A model generated the notes under the pieces. It was not told the origin of the DNA and ran no database searches. It saw only the letters and a list, made by a program, of their open reading frames with translations. Shown in pieces: positions 32,225 to 41,838 of a DNA stretch of 64,000 bases; the stretch's first letter is position 1; every line of letters starts with the position of its first letter. Origin of the DNA: Moorella glycerini (GTDB lineage Bacteria > Bacillota > DSM-521 > Neomoorellales > Neomoorellaceae); assembly GCF_009735625.1 (NCBI RefSeq), contig NZ_CP046244.1, forward strand, positions 3,445,389-3,509,388, written 5' to 3'. Position numbers and translations under genes: made by a program.

Positions 32225-33460
32225 TTATTGTCGAATGGTGAAAACAGCCCGGATTGCCCTGGTAATCTCCTGGCCCAGGGATGCCCTGGCTACCGCTTCG
32301 CCGGTCACCAGTTCGACGTGGTCGATCTCTTTACCATCCCTGCAGACCGTCACCTGGCCGATCTTCTGCCCCTCTTTTACGGGTGCATTTAAAAGTGGTG
32401 ATAAATCTACGCTGGCAGTTACCTTTTCGGCCTTGCCCCGGATGCGGTTGACCCGCGCCCCAACTTTAGCCGTGGTGATGGTTTTGACCTGTTCCAGCCG
32501 GCCTTTGCCTACCGGTACGGTGGCTACTACCTGGCCGGGCCCGTAGAGCTGCTGGAAGGCCCACTGTTTATAGGCCCAGTTATAAAGCTTCATGGAATCG
32601 GTGAAATGACCATTAGGTGTCTCCACGCCCATGACTACGGCGATTAATCGCAGGCCGTCCCTTTCGACCGTTGATACCAGGTTCAAGCCGGCGGCGTCAG
32701 TAAAGCCGGTTTTAAAGCCGTCGGTCCCCGGGTACCAGTAGAGCATTTTATTGGTATTATCCAGGATCGACAGGGGCTCCTTGCGGAAGGTGTAACGCTT
32801 AATGGAGGTCCACTCCCTGATTTTGGGGTACTTCAAGGCATAACGGGCAATAACAGCCATATCGTAGGCGGAAGTATAGTTTTGCTCATCATGGAGGCCA
32901 TGGCAGTTGGCAAAATGAGTATTTTTCAAGCCCAGTTCTTTGGCCTTAGCATTCATCATGGCCACAAAGGCCTCCTCCGAACCGGCCAGGTGTTCGGCCA
33001 CGGCCACTGCCGCGTCGTTGGCCGAAGCCACGGCGATGGCAATGAGCATCTGCTCGAGGGGGAAAGTCTCCCCGGCAGCCAGGAAGACTTCCGAACCGCC
33101 AAAACTTTCGGCCCGCTCGCTGGTCTGTACCGGTTCATCCAGCCTGGCCTGGCCATTGGCCACCATATCCATGGCTACAACCATGGTCATCAACTTGGTC
33201 ATGCTGGCCGGGTAGTAACGGGCATGGGCATTCTTCTCCCAGAGGACCTCTCCCGTCTGGGGGTCCATGAGGATGGCCCCCTTGGCGTCCAGGGTCAGGC
33301 CTGCTGCTGCCTGATTGCCTGCAGCAGCCTGCGCCGGTTGCGCATCCGCCGGCAGGGCCCCGGCCGCGTCTGTTGTCCCCGAACTTGCAGCCAGCAGCAA
33401 CCCCGGTAGCAAGCTTAGTCCCAGGATGACCGCCAGTGATAGAATTCCTGTCCTACGCAC
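32225..33460 (-). CDS. dacF: D-alanyl-D-alanine carboxypeptidase DacF
   Basis: A 411-residue low-molecular-weight penicillin-binding protein with a signal peptide ending near residue 25. The SxxK motif is in ARYYPASMTKLM, SxN in AVASANDAAVA and KTG in GFKTGFTDAAG. A C-terminal PBP5-like domain follows. It trims stem peptides in the cell wall or cortex. A sequence TGTCGAA, the Spo0A-box core, lies at 32229-32235 at the 3' end of the gene, just before spoIIAA; its significance is uncertain. Confidence 0.94.
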   Translation of the reverse strand: MRRTGILSLAVILGLSLLPGLLLAASSGTTDAAGALPADAQPAQAAAGNQAAAGLTLDAKGAILMDPQTGEVLWEKNAHARYYPASMTKLMTMVVAMDMVANGQARLDEPVQTSERAESFGGSEVFLAAGETFPLEQMLIAIAVASANDAAVAVAEHLAGSEEAFVAMMNAKAKELGLKNTHFANCHGLHDEQNYTSAYDMAVIARYALKYPKIREWTSIKRYTFRKEPLSILDNTNKMLYWYPGTDGFKTGFTDAAGLNLVSTVERDGLRLIAVVMGVETPNGHFTDSMKLYNWAYKQWAFQQLYGPGQVVATVPVGKGRLEQVKTITTAKVGARVNRIRGKAEKVTASVDLSPLLNAPVKEGQKIGQVTVCRDGKEIDHVELVTGEAVARASLGQEITRAIRAVFTIRQ

Positions 33461-33528
33461 CCCACCGCCCCCTCGCCAGGCCGGTTCTCATTTAACTTAT
33501 ATTAGCGATGGGGGGAAAATATGAGCAT

Positions 33529-34698
33529 TTATTTCATCAACATAGAAGCAAAGCTCTCACCGGCCAGATCATACGGTACACCCAGTAGTTCAGCCACTGT
33601 GGCGCCCAGGTCGGCGAAGGTGGACCGGACACCCAGATCTACCGGCTGGATGCAGTTGCCGTAGACCAAAAGGGGTACATACTCCCGGGAGTGATCGGTG
33701 CTGGGGGTTGTGGGGTCGCAGCCGTGGTCGGCGGTAAGCACCAGGACATCTTTTTCATTTAAAGCCTCGAGCAACTCCGGCAGGCGCCGGTCAAAGGCTT
33801 CCAGGGCCGCGGCGTAGCCGGCCACGTCGTTGCGGTGGCCATAGCGCATATCAAAGTCCACCAGGTTGGTAAAGATGAGGCCGCGATTGCTTTCCCGGAT
33901 AAAGTTACGGGTCTGGTCAACACCATCCATATTATCATGGGTATGAATCCAGCGGCTGATGCCCCGGCCGGCAAAGATGTCTTTTATTTTACCCACCGCC
34001 ATAACCTGGAGGCCGGCGTTCATGACGGCATCCAGCAGGGTGGGCCGGGGCGGCTCCAGGGAAAAATCCTGCCGCCGGTCAGTGCGGAAGAAATGCCCCG
34101 GTTCCCCGACAAAGGGCCGGGCAATTACCCGGCCTACCGCATGTTCATCCGTCAGCAGTTGCCGGGCAATTTTACAGTAACGGTAGAGTTCCTGCACGGG
34201 GATGACGTCTTCATGGGCCGCAATCTGGAAGACACTGTCGGCCGAGGTGTAAACAATGGGATAACCGGTGCGTATATGTTCGGCGCCCAGTTCCTCAATA
34301 ATAACCGTACCTGAGGCCGGTTTGTTGCCCAGGACCTTGCGGCCGATAGCCTTTTCAAAGGGCTCGATAATTTCCGGCGGGAAGCCGCGGGGATAAAGGG
34401 GGAAGGGCCGCTCTAAAATCAGGCCGGCCAGCTCCCAGTGGCCGCTGGTGGTGTCCTTGCCGGCCGTCCGGGAAGCCATTTTACCATAGGCGGCTGCCGG
34501 GGCGGCTACCGGGGCAATCCCCTTGAGGGGGAGAATATTGCCCAGCCCCAGCCGGGCCAGGTTGGGCAGGTGCATTTCTACCGCAGCGGCAATATTCCCC
34601 AGGGTATTGCTGCCTTCGTCGCCATATTTGGCGGCGTCAGGCAGTTCTCCTACACCAACGCTGTCCAGAACGATGACTATGACGCGATCAATGACCAT
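33529..34698 (-). CDS. deoB: Phosphopentomutase
   Basis: A 389-residue alkaline-phosphatase-superfamily enzyme interconverting ribose- or deoxyribose-1-phosphate and 5-phosphate. It shows [26 protein letters not shown] with the metal-binding Asp, [39 protein letters not shown] and [22 protein letters not shown]. The start at 34698, preceded by GGAGGCAATAGG, avoids overlap with xerD, which ends 26 bases upstream. Confidence 0.95.
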   Translation of the reverse strand: MVIDRVIVIVLDSVGVGELPDAAKYGDEGSNTLGNIAAAVEMHLPNLARLGLGNILPLKGIAPVAAPAAAYGKMASRTAGKDTTSGHWELAGLILERPFPLYPRGFPPEIIEPFEKAIGRKVLGNKPASGTVIIEELGAEHIRTGYPIVYTSADSVFQIAAHEDVIPVQELYRYCKIARQLLTDEHAVGRVIARPFVGEPGHFFRTDRRQDFSLEPPRPTLLDAVMNAGLQVMAVGKIKDIFAGRGISRWIHTHDNMDGVDQTRNFIRESNRGLIFTNLVDFDMRYGHRNDVAGYAAALEAFDRRLPELLEALNEKDVLVLTADHGCDPTTPSTDHSREYVPLLVYGNCIQPVDLGVRSTFADLGATVAELLGVPYDLAGESFASMLMK

Positions 34699-34724
34699 TG
34701 CACCTATTGCCTCCGCAAATATTC

Positions 34725-35612
34725 TCACGCCCGCGGGTGGGTCCGGTCGTACACCTCGCGGATCTTTTTCCTGGTAAGATGGGTGTAGATCTGGGTCGTA
34801 CCAATGTCGGCATGACCTAGAAGCTCCTGGACCGAACGCAGGTCGGCGCCATTTTCCAGCAGGTGGGTGGCAAAGGAATGGCGCAGGGTATGGGGCGTAA
34901 TCTCCTTTTTCAAGTTGGCTGCCCGGGCATAACCTTTAAGAATCTTCCAGCAACCCTGGCGGGAAAGGCGCCGGCCGTGCTGGTTGACAAAGAGAGCCGG
35001 TTCCGCCGTCTTTTTGATTAGTTTCCCCCGCCCGTTCTCCAGGTATGTCCGCACGTGGAAACAGGCAACCTGGCCCAGGGGAACCACCCTTTCCCGGGAC
35101 CCCTTGCCCAGGCAGCGGACAAATTCCCCCTCCAGGTTAACCTGATCCACATTGAGGGCCACCAGTTCCGAAACCCGCAGGCCTGTGGCATAAAGCAATT
35201 CCAGCATGGCTTTATCCCTTAAACCCGCCGGCGTATCCGGGCGCGGCTGGTTGAGGAGCCTCTCAACCTCCTCCACCGTCAACACCTGGGGTAGTTTTTT
35301 TAGTTGCCGGGGGGATTCCAGGTTGGCCGTAGGATCGCTTTCCACCAGGCGTTCCCTTAATAAAAAGTGGTAAAAGGATTTCAAGGCCGCCAGGTGCTGG
35401 GAAATTGTAGCCGGAGACCGGCCTTCCTGCTGCATTTTTATCAGGTAGGCTACCAGTAAACCATGGTTAACCTCCCGGAAAGATTTTACCCCGCCATTTT
35501 CCAGGTAATGCAAAAACTGCTGCAGGTCGCTGTTATAGGAAGCCAGGGTGTTTTCCGCCAGCCCCCGTTCTACCACCAGGTAGTAAAGGAATTCATCCAC
35601 CAGCTCACGCAC
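34725..35612 (-). CDS. xerD: Tyrosine recombinase XerD
   Basis: A 295-residue integrase-family recombinase with an N-terminal SAM-like core-binding domain (about residues 1-90). Catalytic residues are Arg in [14 protein letters not shown], Lys in [40 protein letters not shown], and the nucleophile Tyr in [10 protein letters not shown]. It resolves chromosome dimers at dif sites with a XerC partner or by itself. Position beside deoB, and upstream of the sporulation block, is common in clostridia. Confidence 0.92.
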   Translation of the reverse strand: MRELVDEFLYYLVVERGLAENTLASYNSDLQQFLHYLENGGVKSFREVNHGLLVAYLIKMQQEGRSPATISQHLAALKSFYHFLLRERLVESDPTANLESPRQLKKLPQVLTVEEVERLLNQPRPDTPAGLRDKAMLELLYATGLRVSELVALNVDQVNLEGEFVRCLGKGSRERVVPLGQVACFHVRTYLENGRGKLIKKTAEPALFVNQHGRRLSRQGCWKILKGYARAANLKKEITPHTLRHSFATHLLENGADLRSVQELLGHADIGTTQIYTHLTRKKIREVYDRTHPRA

Positions 35613-35691
35613 GGCGCACCACCATTCCCCTTAAGTTTACCAGATTATTTCCACATGTACAGGTAAAAGTCCTCCATCAGCGCCAAAAAAA

Positions 35692-35720
35692 GCCATAAAA
35701 AACCCGCCTGCTAGAGGCGG
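35692..35720 (-). terminator. Terminator behind the spoIIM pair
   Basis: On the minus strand CCGCCT and AGGCGG (35704-35709 and 35715-35720) form a stem around a five-base loop, followed by GGGUUUUUUAU. It lies between the 80-residue membrane protein gene and xerD. Confidence 0.8.
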
Positions 35721-35731
35721 ATATTTTCCCT

Positions 35732-35974
35732 TTATTCACCCCGGTAAAAGCTCCTTAATTTCTCTAATAAACCCTCCAGGCGGCCGGTATCCCCGGCTGC
35801 CGGAGCAGCAGCCGGTTGTTCCTGTTGCCGGACGGCAGCCGGGGTGTTACTTTGCCTTGCCAGGTTGGACCGGCCACTGCCAACCATCTGTCCCAGCAAG
35901 ACGGCGGCCACCAGTACGGCGGCCAGCAGCCAGACAAGCTTTTGCCGCCATTTACTAATGGTAACTACAATCAT
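35732..35974 (-). CDS. Small single-pass membrane protein, unknown
   Basis: An 80-residue protein with one hydrophobic helix near residues 13-30, then an Ala/Pro/Gln-rich linker and a short charged helix ending KLRSFYRGE. The ATG has a GGAGGG site. It starts 20 bases behind spoIIM and ends at a terminator, so it is probably co-expressed with it. I do not recognise a family; a sporulation or envelope role is only suggested by the neighbour. Confidence 0.65.
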   Translation of the reverse strand: MIVVTISKWRQKLVWLLAAVLVAAVLLGQMVGSGRSNLARQSNTPAAVRQQEQPAAAPAAGDTGRLEGLLEKLRSFYRGE

Positions 35975-35994
35975 CCCCTATCCCTCCATCCCTT

Positions 35995-36609
35995 TTAAAA
36001 ATAATTAAGTACCACCCTGGCAAAAACCGGCGCCAGGTAAACCTCTACCAGTCCCCCGCCCACTACCAGCAGCGTGACCAGCAACATGAAAAAGGAATAA
36101 GCTAAAAACCGCGGTAAAATACCCGTTTCACTTAAGCTTCGCCCCCGCAGTAAACCGGTGGAGAAGGAAATACCCAGCATCGCCGCCACAAATAGGGCCG
36201 GGATCTGGATAAGATTGGGCGGCAGGATGGCCATTAGCGACAGGGCCACTCCCTGGAAGGCCTTCTGCTGCACCAGAAAGCCGACGGTGAAACCCAGGAT
36301 AAAGCCCTTTAAAAAGACAATGGCTACAATCAAAGGTATACCAATTACCGTTAAGCCTAAAAACCATACCAGGCCGGTCTCTTTGAGGGCATTGATAATG
36401 GCCTGGTAAACCCCTTTATACCCGCTTAAATCGTTAGCGTTAAATTGTTTCAAGACGTTATCCAGGTAGGCGGCCAGCTGGATTACCTGCTGTTGCTCCA
36501 GAAAGTAAATTGTAACCGTTCCGGCAATAATTCCTCCCAGGAAAAAGAAAAATATAACCAGATATATGCCCAGGTTGTCCCTGATGTGCCTGGCAAGGGC
36601 CCTTTCCAC
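35995..36609 (-). CDS. spoIIM: Stage II sporulation protein M
   Basis: A 204-residue integral membrane protein with five or six predicted helices. SpoIIM is part of the SpoIIDMP complex that remodels peptidoglycan and drives engulfment. Marks are the FFFFLGGIIAGT first helix, the LKGFILGFTVGFLVQQKAFQGVALSLMAILPPNL stretch seen in its consecutive blocks, and the IPALFVAAMLGISFS helix. The length is normal. Confidence 0.9.
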   Translation of the reverse strand: MERALARHIRDNLGIYLVIFFFFLGGIIAGTVTIYFLEQQQVIQLAAYLDNVLKQFNANDLSGYKGVYQAIINALKETGLVWFLGLTVIGIPLIVAIVFLKGFILGFTVGFLVQQKAFQGVALSLMAILPPNLIQIPALFVAAMLGISFSTGLLRGRSLSETGILPRFLAYSFFMLLVTLLVVGGGLVEVYLAPVFARVVLNYF

Positions 36610-36674
36610 CTCACTCCCTCCCCGGCCGGTATGTCAAATATCATCCCCTAGATAGTTATGCCGCCGGAGAATAT

Positions 36675-37211
36675 TTATGCCTGTACGGTACGAGCAGCAG
36701 CCAGTAAACCGGCAATACTCTTGGCATCCTGGATAGTACCCTTAAAGATCTGGGCCACGGCTTCAGGCAAAGGCAGTCGCACAACTTCTAGAAATTCATC
36801 GGCATCGGCTTCTTCCCGGTGGGGTTTAAGGCCGGTGGCCAGGAAAAGATACATGATTTCATTGGAAAAGCCCGGGGTAGTGTAGAAGGTTAAAAGCAGC
36901 TGCCATTCAGCTGCCTTGAGGCCCACTTCCTCGGCCAGCTCCCGCCGGGCGCAAAGTAAGGGTTCTTCCCCGGCATCCAGTTTGCCGGCCGGGATCTCCA
37001 GGGTTACCCGGCCAATGGGATAACGGTACTGGCGAACAAGATAAACGTTTTTTTCTTTATCCAGGGCGATAATGGCTACTGCGCCCGGGTGTTCAACAAC
37101 TTCGCGGCTGGCTTCTCGGCCATCCGGCAGCCGTACCCGGTCCCGGCGCAGGTTTAAAATCCGGCCTTCATAGATGCGTTCGGAAGTCAGCAGTACTTCA
37201 GTAAGGTCCAT
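36675..37211 (-). CDS. nudF: ADP-ribose pyrophosphatase (Nudix)
   Basis: A 178-residue Nudix hydrolase. The Nudix box G-x5-E-x7-REUxEExGU is seen as GKLDAGEEPLLCARRELAEEVG split over residues 76-97, with the family's VYLVRQYRYPIGR and ELPAG-like segment before it. A later GFSNEIMYLFLATGL segment is typical of ADP-ribose hydrolysing members, which cleave ADP-ribose to AMP and ribose-5-phosphate. It is frequently found near xerD and spo0A in clostridia. Confidence 0.9.
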   Translation of the reverse strand: MDLTEVLLTSERIYEGRILNLRRDRVRLPDGREASREVVEHPGAVAIIALDKEKNVYLVRQYRYPIGRVTLEIPAGKLDAGEEPLLCARRELAEEVGLKAAEWQLLLTFYTTPGFSNEIMYLFLATGLKPHREEADADEFLEVVRLPLPEAVAQIFKGTIQDAKSIAGLLAAARTVQA

Positions 37212-37285
37212 TTTTTATCTCCCTTCGAAAGTATAGTTATGCCAAAAACCCACCCATAAGCCGCCTCCCGTTATGTGTTAATAAT

Positions 37286-37314
37286 ATTAAGAAACTGGCG
37301 TTAGCGCCAGTTTC
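37286..37314 (-). terminator. Terminator of spo0A
   Basis: GAAACTGGCG and CGCCAGTTTC (37291-37300 and 37305-37314) form a perfect ten-pair stem with a four-base loop. A UUAAUAUUAUU tail follows on the minus strand, 20 bases behind the gene. Confidence 0.8.
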
Positions 37315-37334
37315 CCCCCTAACCTCCTGCAGGT

Positions 37335-38108
37335 TTAATTTATCTTGGCCCCTATTCTCAGTTTATCGGCGATCATGGCAATAAATTCCGAGTTGGTCGG
37401 TTTGCCCCGTTCTACATTAATAGTATAACCGAAGAATTTATTCATCATCTCCACGTTGCCCCGGTCCCAGGCCAGCTCGATGGCATGGCGGATGGCGCGC
37501 TCTACCCGGCTGGGAGTGGTCATAAATTTACGCGCCACCAGGGGATAAAGTTCTTTCGTCACCGCACCCAGGAGGCTGATGTCATCTATGACCATCAGGA
37601 TAGCTTCCCGTAAGTATTGATAACCCTTAATGTGGGCCGGCACCCCCATCTGGTGGATGATCCTGGTTACTTCAACATCCATATTACGGCCACCGCGGTT
37701 TGCCTGGGCTGGTGCTGCCGGCAAGGCCTGCCCGTTGGCCAGCTGGCGCAAGCGGTTGCCAAGCACTTCCAGGTCAAAGGGTTTAAGTATGTAGTAATCA
37801 GCTCCCAGCTCCATGGAACGCATGGTCATGTTCTCCTGGCCCAAGGCCGTCAGGATGACTATCTTCGGCCGCGGTTCGTAGTTTAAAGCATGGAGCTGTT
37901 CCAGGACACCAATGCCGTCGAGATGGGGCATGATTATATCTAGAATCACCACGTCCGGCTCCTGTTCCCGGATAAGTTGCAGGGTTTCATGGCCATTGTG
38001 GGCTATCCCCGATAAAATAAAATCCTGCTGCTCATTAAAGAATTCCTCCAGTACTTCACAAAATTCCCGATTATCATCGGCAATTAATACTTTAATAGGT
38101 TCTTTCAT
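37335..38108 (-). CDS. spo0A: Sporulation master regulator Spo0A
   Basis: A 257-residue response regulator. The receiver domain (residues 1-120) has [13 protein letters not shown], the phosphorylated Asp in [20 protein letters not shown], the switch Thr in [11 protein letters not shown] and Lys in [12 protein letters not shown]. The C-terminal DNA-binding domain has the near-invariant [22 protein letters not shown] (here given only by its core [13 protein letters not shown]) and FFGYTI...[16 protein letters not shown]. It activates spoIIA and other early sporulation genes. It is preceded by spoIVB as in most endospore formers. Confidence 0.97.
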   Translation of the reverse strand: MKEPIKVLIADDNREFCEVLEEFFNEQQDFILSGIAHNGHETLQLIREQEPDVVILDIIMPHLDGIGVLEQLHALNYEPRPKIVILTALGQENMTMRSMELGADYYILKPFDLEVLGNRLRQLANGQALPAAPAQANRGGRNMDVEVTRIIHQMGVPAHIKGYQYLREAILMVIDDISLLGAVTKELYPLVARKFMTTPSRVERAIRHAIELAWDRGNVEMMNKFFGYTINVERGKPTNSEFIAMIADKLRIGAKIN

Positions 38109-38143
38109 TGTATTTCATCCCGCCTCCTAAAGCCCCATGTCAT

Positions 38144-38172
38144 TTTTTAGGCGAGATAGTTTTCGACGTCAA
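38144..38172 (-). promoter_or_regulatory. Possible spo0A promoter with Spo0A-box-like sequence
   Basis: On the minus strand TTGACG (38167-38172) and TAAAAA (38144-38149) are 17 bases apart. The sequence CGTCGAA, one base off the Spo0A box TGTCGAA, overlaps the -35 element, which would allow autoregulation. Confidence 0.4.
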
Positions 38173-38216
38173 CAGGGGATAATCCTTCCAATCGCATAAA
38201 TAGGCAAAACTTTTGG

Positions 38217-39542
38217 TTATCCAACATTTACTTCCATTATATGTAAATCTCCAGGGGATTCGACAGCAGTTCCCCTGGTTGGTGAGACAAGATCTGTTTC
38301 CTGGATCATCCATTCGGCCAGCACTCCATACCCCCTGGTAGGATCGTTAATAAACACATGGGTTACGCCCCCCACCAGTTGCCCATCCTGGAGAATGGGA
38401 CTGCCGCTCATACCCTGGATAATGCCTCCCGTTAAGGCCAGTAGCCGGGGATCGGTTATACGTAGGACCAGCCCCCTGCCACTGGCTCGCTGGTGGGGCA
38501 TAACCCGTTCAATTTCCACCTGAAACTTTTCTACCTTTTCTCCCTCAACTACGGTTAAGATCTCGGCCGCTCCCGGGTGCACCGTCTCCGCCAGGGCAAC
38601 CGGCAAAGGCGAGGTAAAAAAACCGGGAATATTACCCGTTATTGTTCCAAATATGCCAACTGTGGTATTCTTCTGGATTATGCCACTAAAGCTGCTGTTT
38701 TCCAGGAATACACCTATTTTTTCCCCCGGCTGGCCCCGCCTCCCCTGGTGTATCCCCTGGATGGCTGCCGCGACAATCCGGCCACCGCTGATATTCATTC
38801 CCGCCTGGCCATCGCTGCCGGTAACGATATGCCCTAAAGCGCCAAAGATACTCTTGTCCTGGTCATAAAAAGTTAACGTCCCGACACCGGCGGTACTATC
38901 CCGGACAAAGATGCCGATCCGGTAACGACCCGTCTCCTGGCAGTACAGGGGACGGACATTCATGCTGAACAGGCGTTCATCCCTCCTGACCGTTAAACTT
39001 AAAGGGCGATTGGCCCGGCCGGCAGCATCGATCAGGGAGGCCACTTCCTGGTCACTGCTTACCTTCTGGCCATCAATAGCCACGATGGTATCACCTGTTT
39101 CCAGCCCGGCCTGCCGCGCCGGGTAAAGCATGTTGCCCTGGCCGTCCCTTACGGCTGCCTGGCCCACTACCATTACCCCTTCTGTTTTTAGCAGGACACC
39201 AATGGCCTGGCCGCCGGGAAAGACGCTGACCGGCTGGACCATCTGCACGGTAATATTTTTTAAGGGAATGAGGCCAAATAATTTTAATTGTAACTGCCAC
39301 CAGCCCGGGCGGCCCTGGCCGGCGGTACTGGTTTGATCAAGGCTGTTAACCTGTATTTCTACCTGCCGGGCCAGGCCTGGCGGTAGTTCCCAGTTCAACT
39401 TAAAAGGCGTTGCCGTAGACAGGCGTTGCATCTGGGGCAGAGAAAAAAAGCCGCGTACTGGCGGGAGCATTCCTCCATACAATAACACTGCCGCCAGCAC
39501 CAGGCCGAGAACCTGGCGCCCCAGGCGTTTCAAGGGCACCAC
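38217..39542 (-). CDS. spoIVB: SpoIVB serine peptidase (S55)
   Basis: A 441-residue secreted or membrane-anchored peptidase with a short N-terminal hydrophobic segment, a PDZ domain near residues 115-200 (ARQAGLETGDTIVAIDGQKV) and the S55 catalytic domain. Catalytic His is in GALGHIVTG and Ser in IIQGMSGSPILQDGQ. SpoIVB signals from forespore to mother cell by activating SpoIVFB and hence pro-sigma-K processing. It precedes spo0A with a 108-base gap. Confidence 0.94.
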   Translation of the reverse strand: MVPLKRLGRQVLGLVLAAVLLYGGMLPPVRGFFSLPQMQRLSTATPFKLNWELPPGLARQVEIQVNSLDQTSTAGQGRPGWWQLQLKLFGLIPLKNITVQMVQPVSVFPGGQAIGVLLKTEGVMVVGQAAVRDGQGNMLYPARQAGLETGDTIVAIDGQKVSSDQEVASLIDAAGRANRPLSLTVRRDERLFSMNVRPLYCQETGRYRIGIFVRDSTAGVGTLTFYDQDKSIFGALGHIVTGSDGQAGMNISGGRIVAAAIQGIHQGRRGQPGEKIGVFLENSSFSGIIQKNTTVGIFGTITGNIPGFFTSPLPVALAETVHPGAAEILTVVEGEKVEKFQVEIERVMPHQRASGRGLVLRITDPRLLALTGGIIQGMSGSPILQDGQLVGGVTHVFINDPTRGYGVLAEWMIQETDLVSPTRGTAVESPGDLHIMEVNVG

Positions 39543-39698
39543 CTCCCATTCCAGGGATTTTGTTTTTGCTTCTAAACATAAAATAACCCCAGGCCATTGC
39601 TTTTATGCTGTTAAAAACGACCTGAGGAGGAGATATAGCCTGCATTAGGAAGCGTTCAGGGGATAATTTACGATTTTTAAATGTAAATAACATAAATT

Positions 39699-41375
39699 TC
39701 ATTTTTTGGCCCGGGCCTGTTCTAAAAGAGCGACCGCATGCTCCCTGGCAATCGGACTCGCTTCCCCGGATAATAACCGGGCCAGTTCTTCCACCCGGGC
39801 CTCGCCCTGTAATTTTTCTACCCTGGTAAAGGTACGCCCGCCCTGGACAACCTTGGCCACCCGGTAATGCTGCCCGGCAACACCGGCCAGCTGCGCCGAG
39901 TGGGTAATGCAGAGCACCTGGTGGCGCTGGCCAATGGCCGCCAGGGTTCTGGCCACCGCGCGGGCGGCAGCACCGCCCACCCCGGCATCGATTTCGTCAA
40001 AAATCAAAGTTGGTACCGCATCGACACCGGCTAAAATACTCTTGCAGGCCAGCATTACCCGGGCCATTTCCCCGCCCGAGGTAATCTGGGCTAGGGGACG
40101 GCTCCCTTCCCCGGGGTTGGGCTGGAAGAGAAAAGTTATCGTATCCATACCTGCGGGTCCCGGCCGGGAGGCTTCCGTGCAGGCTATCGTTACCCGGGCC
40201 GCCGGCATGGCCAGGTCGTGCAATACAGAGGTTATCTCGGCAGCTAATTTTTGCGCTGCCTCCAGGCGCTGCCGGCGTAAACGCAGGGCTGCTTCCCGGT
40301 ACCTGGCTTCAGCGGCAGCGATTTCTTTTTCCAGGGCCGCAGCCCTGGCCACCCTCTGCTCCAGGCCCTCTAAAGCCGCTGCCGCTTCCGCCTGGTAGCG
40401 CAAAATGGCCGGAATATCAGCCCCATATTTACGCTTTAAGTTTTTAATCAATTCCAGGCGTTCCTCAAGCTGTTTTAATCTTTGCGGGTCGTAGTCCAGC
40501 TTTTCCCCGTAACGGCGGATGCCGCGGGCTACCTCTTCCACCTGGGCGGCGGCAGCTTCCAGCAAATTCTGCCAGGGTTTAAGGGCAGCGTCAATGGCAG
40601 CCATGGCCTCCAGTTCTGCCGCCGCCTGGCTGATACGGTCATAAGCCGCCCTGCCTTCTTCCTCAAAAAGGGCGGCGTAAATCCCTGCTGCCCCCTCAGC
40701 CAGCCTGGCAGCATTATTTAGGATCTCCCGTTCCCGGAGTAATTCTGCATCTTCACCCGGGCTTAAATTGGCGGCGGCTATTTCCTTTAGCTGGTAAGTT
40801 AACAGGTCGCGCTGCCGTTCCCCTGCCGCGGCGTCGCCGCCGAGTTCCGCCAGATCATTTTGTAAATTTTGCCAGGCCAGGTAAAGTTCTTTGACTTGAG
40901 CCCGCAGCTCCGTTAAGCCCGCCACGCCGTCAAGCAGGTCCATCTGAGAGGCTGGCCTGAGAATGGACTGGTAGGCGTGCTGGCCGTGGATATCTACCAG
41001 CATCTGGCCAATTGTCTGGTACATACTTAAAGTGAGACTGCGGCCATTAACCCGGCAGCTGTGCCGGCCGCTGCGGCTGATTTCCCGGCTGAGTAAAAGG
41101 CTCCCGTCAGCCTCCACCGGCACACCAAACCCGGCCAGGATTTCTTCCAGTCCCGGTATGTTAGCAGCCTGGAAGAGCCCGCGCACTACGGCCCGTTCGC
41201 ACCCGGCGCGAATATACTCCGCTGAAGCCCGCGCCCCCACCAGAAGCCCTACGGCATCGACAATGATGGACTTGCCGGCGCCGGTTTCTCCCGTGAGTAC
41301 TGTTAGCCCCGGTTCCAGGTCCAGCTGCAGGGATTCGATCAGGGCAAAATTTTCGATTTGCAGTTCCTGGAGCAT
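39699..41375 (-). CDS. recN: DNA repair protein RecN
   Basis: A 558-residue SMC-like ATPase with Walker A in TGETGAGKSIIVDAVG, a long coiled middle (about residues 150-370), the signature LAQITSGGEMARVMLACK and Walker B PTLIFDEIDAGVGG, then CITHSAQLAG. RecN acts at double-strand breaks. The start at 41375 has AAGGGTGAGG in front and begins 4 bases behind argR; an in-frame ATG at 41402 would overlap argR. Confidence 0.95.
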   Translation of the reverse strand: MLQELQIENFALIESLQLDLEPGLTVLTGETGAGKSIIVDAVGLLVGARASAEYIRAGCERAVVRGLFQAANIPGLEEILAGFGVPVEADGSLLLSREISRSGRHSCRVNGRSLTLSMYQTIGQMLVDIHGQHAYQSILRPASQMDLLDGVAGLTELRAQVKELYLAWQNLQNDLAELGGDAAAGERQRDLLTYQLKEIAAANLSPGEDAELLREREILNNAARLAEGAAGIYAALFEEEGRAAYDRISQAAAELEAMAAIDAALKPWQNLLEAAAAQVEEVARGIRRYGEKLDYDPQRLKQLEERLELIKNLKRKYGADIPAILRYQAEAAAALEGLEQRVARAAALEKEIAAAEARYREAALRLRRQRLEAAQKLAAEITSVLHDLAMPAARVTIACTEASRPGPAGMDTITFLFQPNPGEGSRPLAQITSGGEMARVMLACKSILAGVDAVPTLIFDEIDAGVGGAAARAVARTLAAIGQRHQVLCITHSAQLAGVAGQHYRVAKVVQGGRTFTRVEKLQGEARVEELARLLSGEASPIAREHAVALLEQARAKK

Positions 41376-41379
41376 GGCC

Positions 41380-41838
41380 TCACCCTTCCCTGAGCTCCTC
41401 AAAGCGCTTTAAAACCGTAGCCACAGCTCCTTTGGGTTTAACAATGACCAGGATGGTATCATCCCCGGCTACCGTCCCGATGATCTCCGGCCAGGCCAGG
41501 CTATCCAGGCAGGAGGCAACGGCATGGGCCGTCCCCGGCAGGGTGCGGATTAAAATCAAATTCTCACTGTCGTCTACTTTAACCACGGAATCTTCAAAGA
41601 GGCGCTGCAACCGGCCGTAAGCATTGACCAGGGGCTGTCCTGGCGGTGCCACGTAGTGATAGAGGTTCTCCCCTGCCGGCACTTTCACCAGGCCCAGTTC
41701 CTTTATATCCCGGGAAACGGTAGCCTGGGTCACTTTAAGGCCGTGCTGGTGCAATTCCCGGGCCAGCTGTTCCTGGGTAGTTACCGGCTTGCTGGCTATA
41801 ATTTCCAGAATCAACTGCTGGCGCCTGGCTTTCGTCAT
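41380..41838 (-). CDS. argR: Arginine repressor ArgR
   Basis: A 152-residue regulator with an N-terminal winged helix (TQEQLARELHQHGLKVTQATVSRDIKELGLVKVP in consecutive parts) and a C-terminal hexamerisation and arginine-binding domain with GTVAGDDTILVIVK. It controls arginine synthesis and catabolism. Its first 104 bases overlap the end of nadK in another frame. The place before recN is conserved in Firmicutes. Confidence 0.94.
   Translation of the reverse strand: MTKARRQQLILEIIASKPVTTQEQLARELHQHGLKVTQATVSRDIKELGLVKVPAGENLYHYVAPPGQPLVNAYGRLQRLFEDSVVKVDDSENLILIRTLPGTAHAVASCLDSLAWPEIIGTVAGDDTILVIVKPKGAVATVLKRFEELREG

Noticed and set aside
39400..39702. Small frame between recN and spoIVB
   Set aside because: Mostly covers the spoIVB start in another frame and has no ribosome site. 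The 39543-39698 gap shows no convincing gene or clear terminator.
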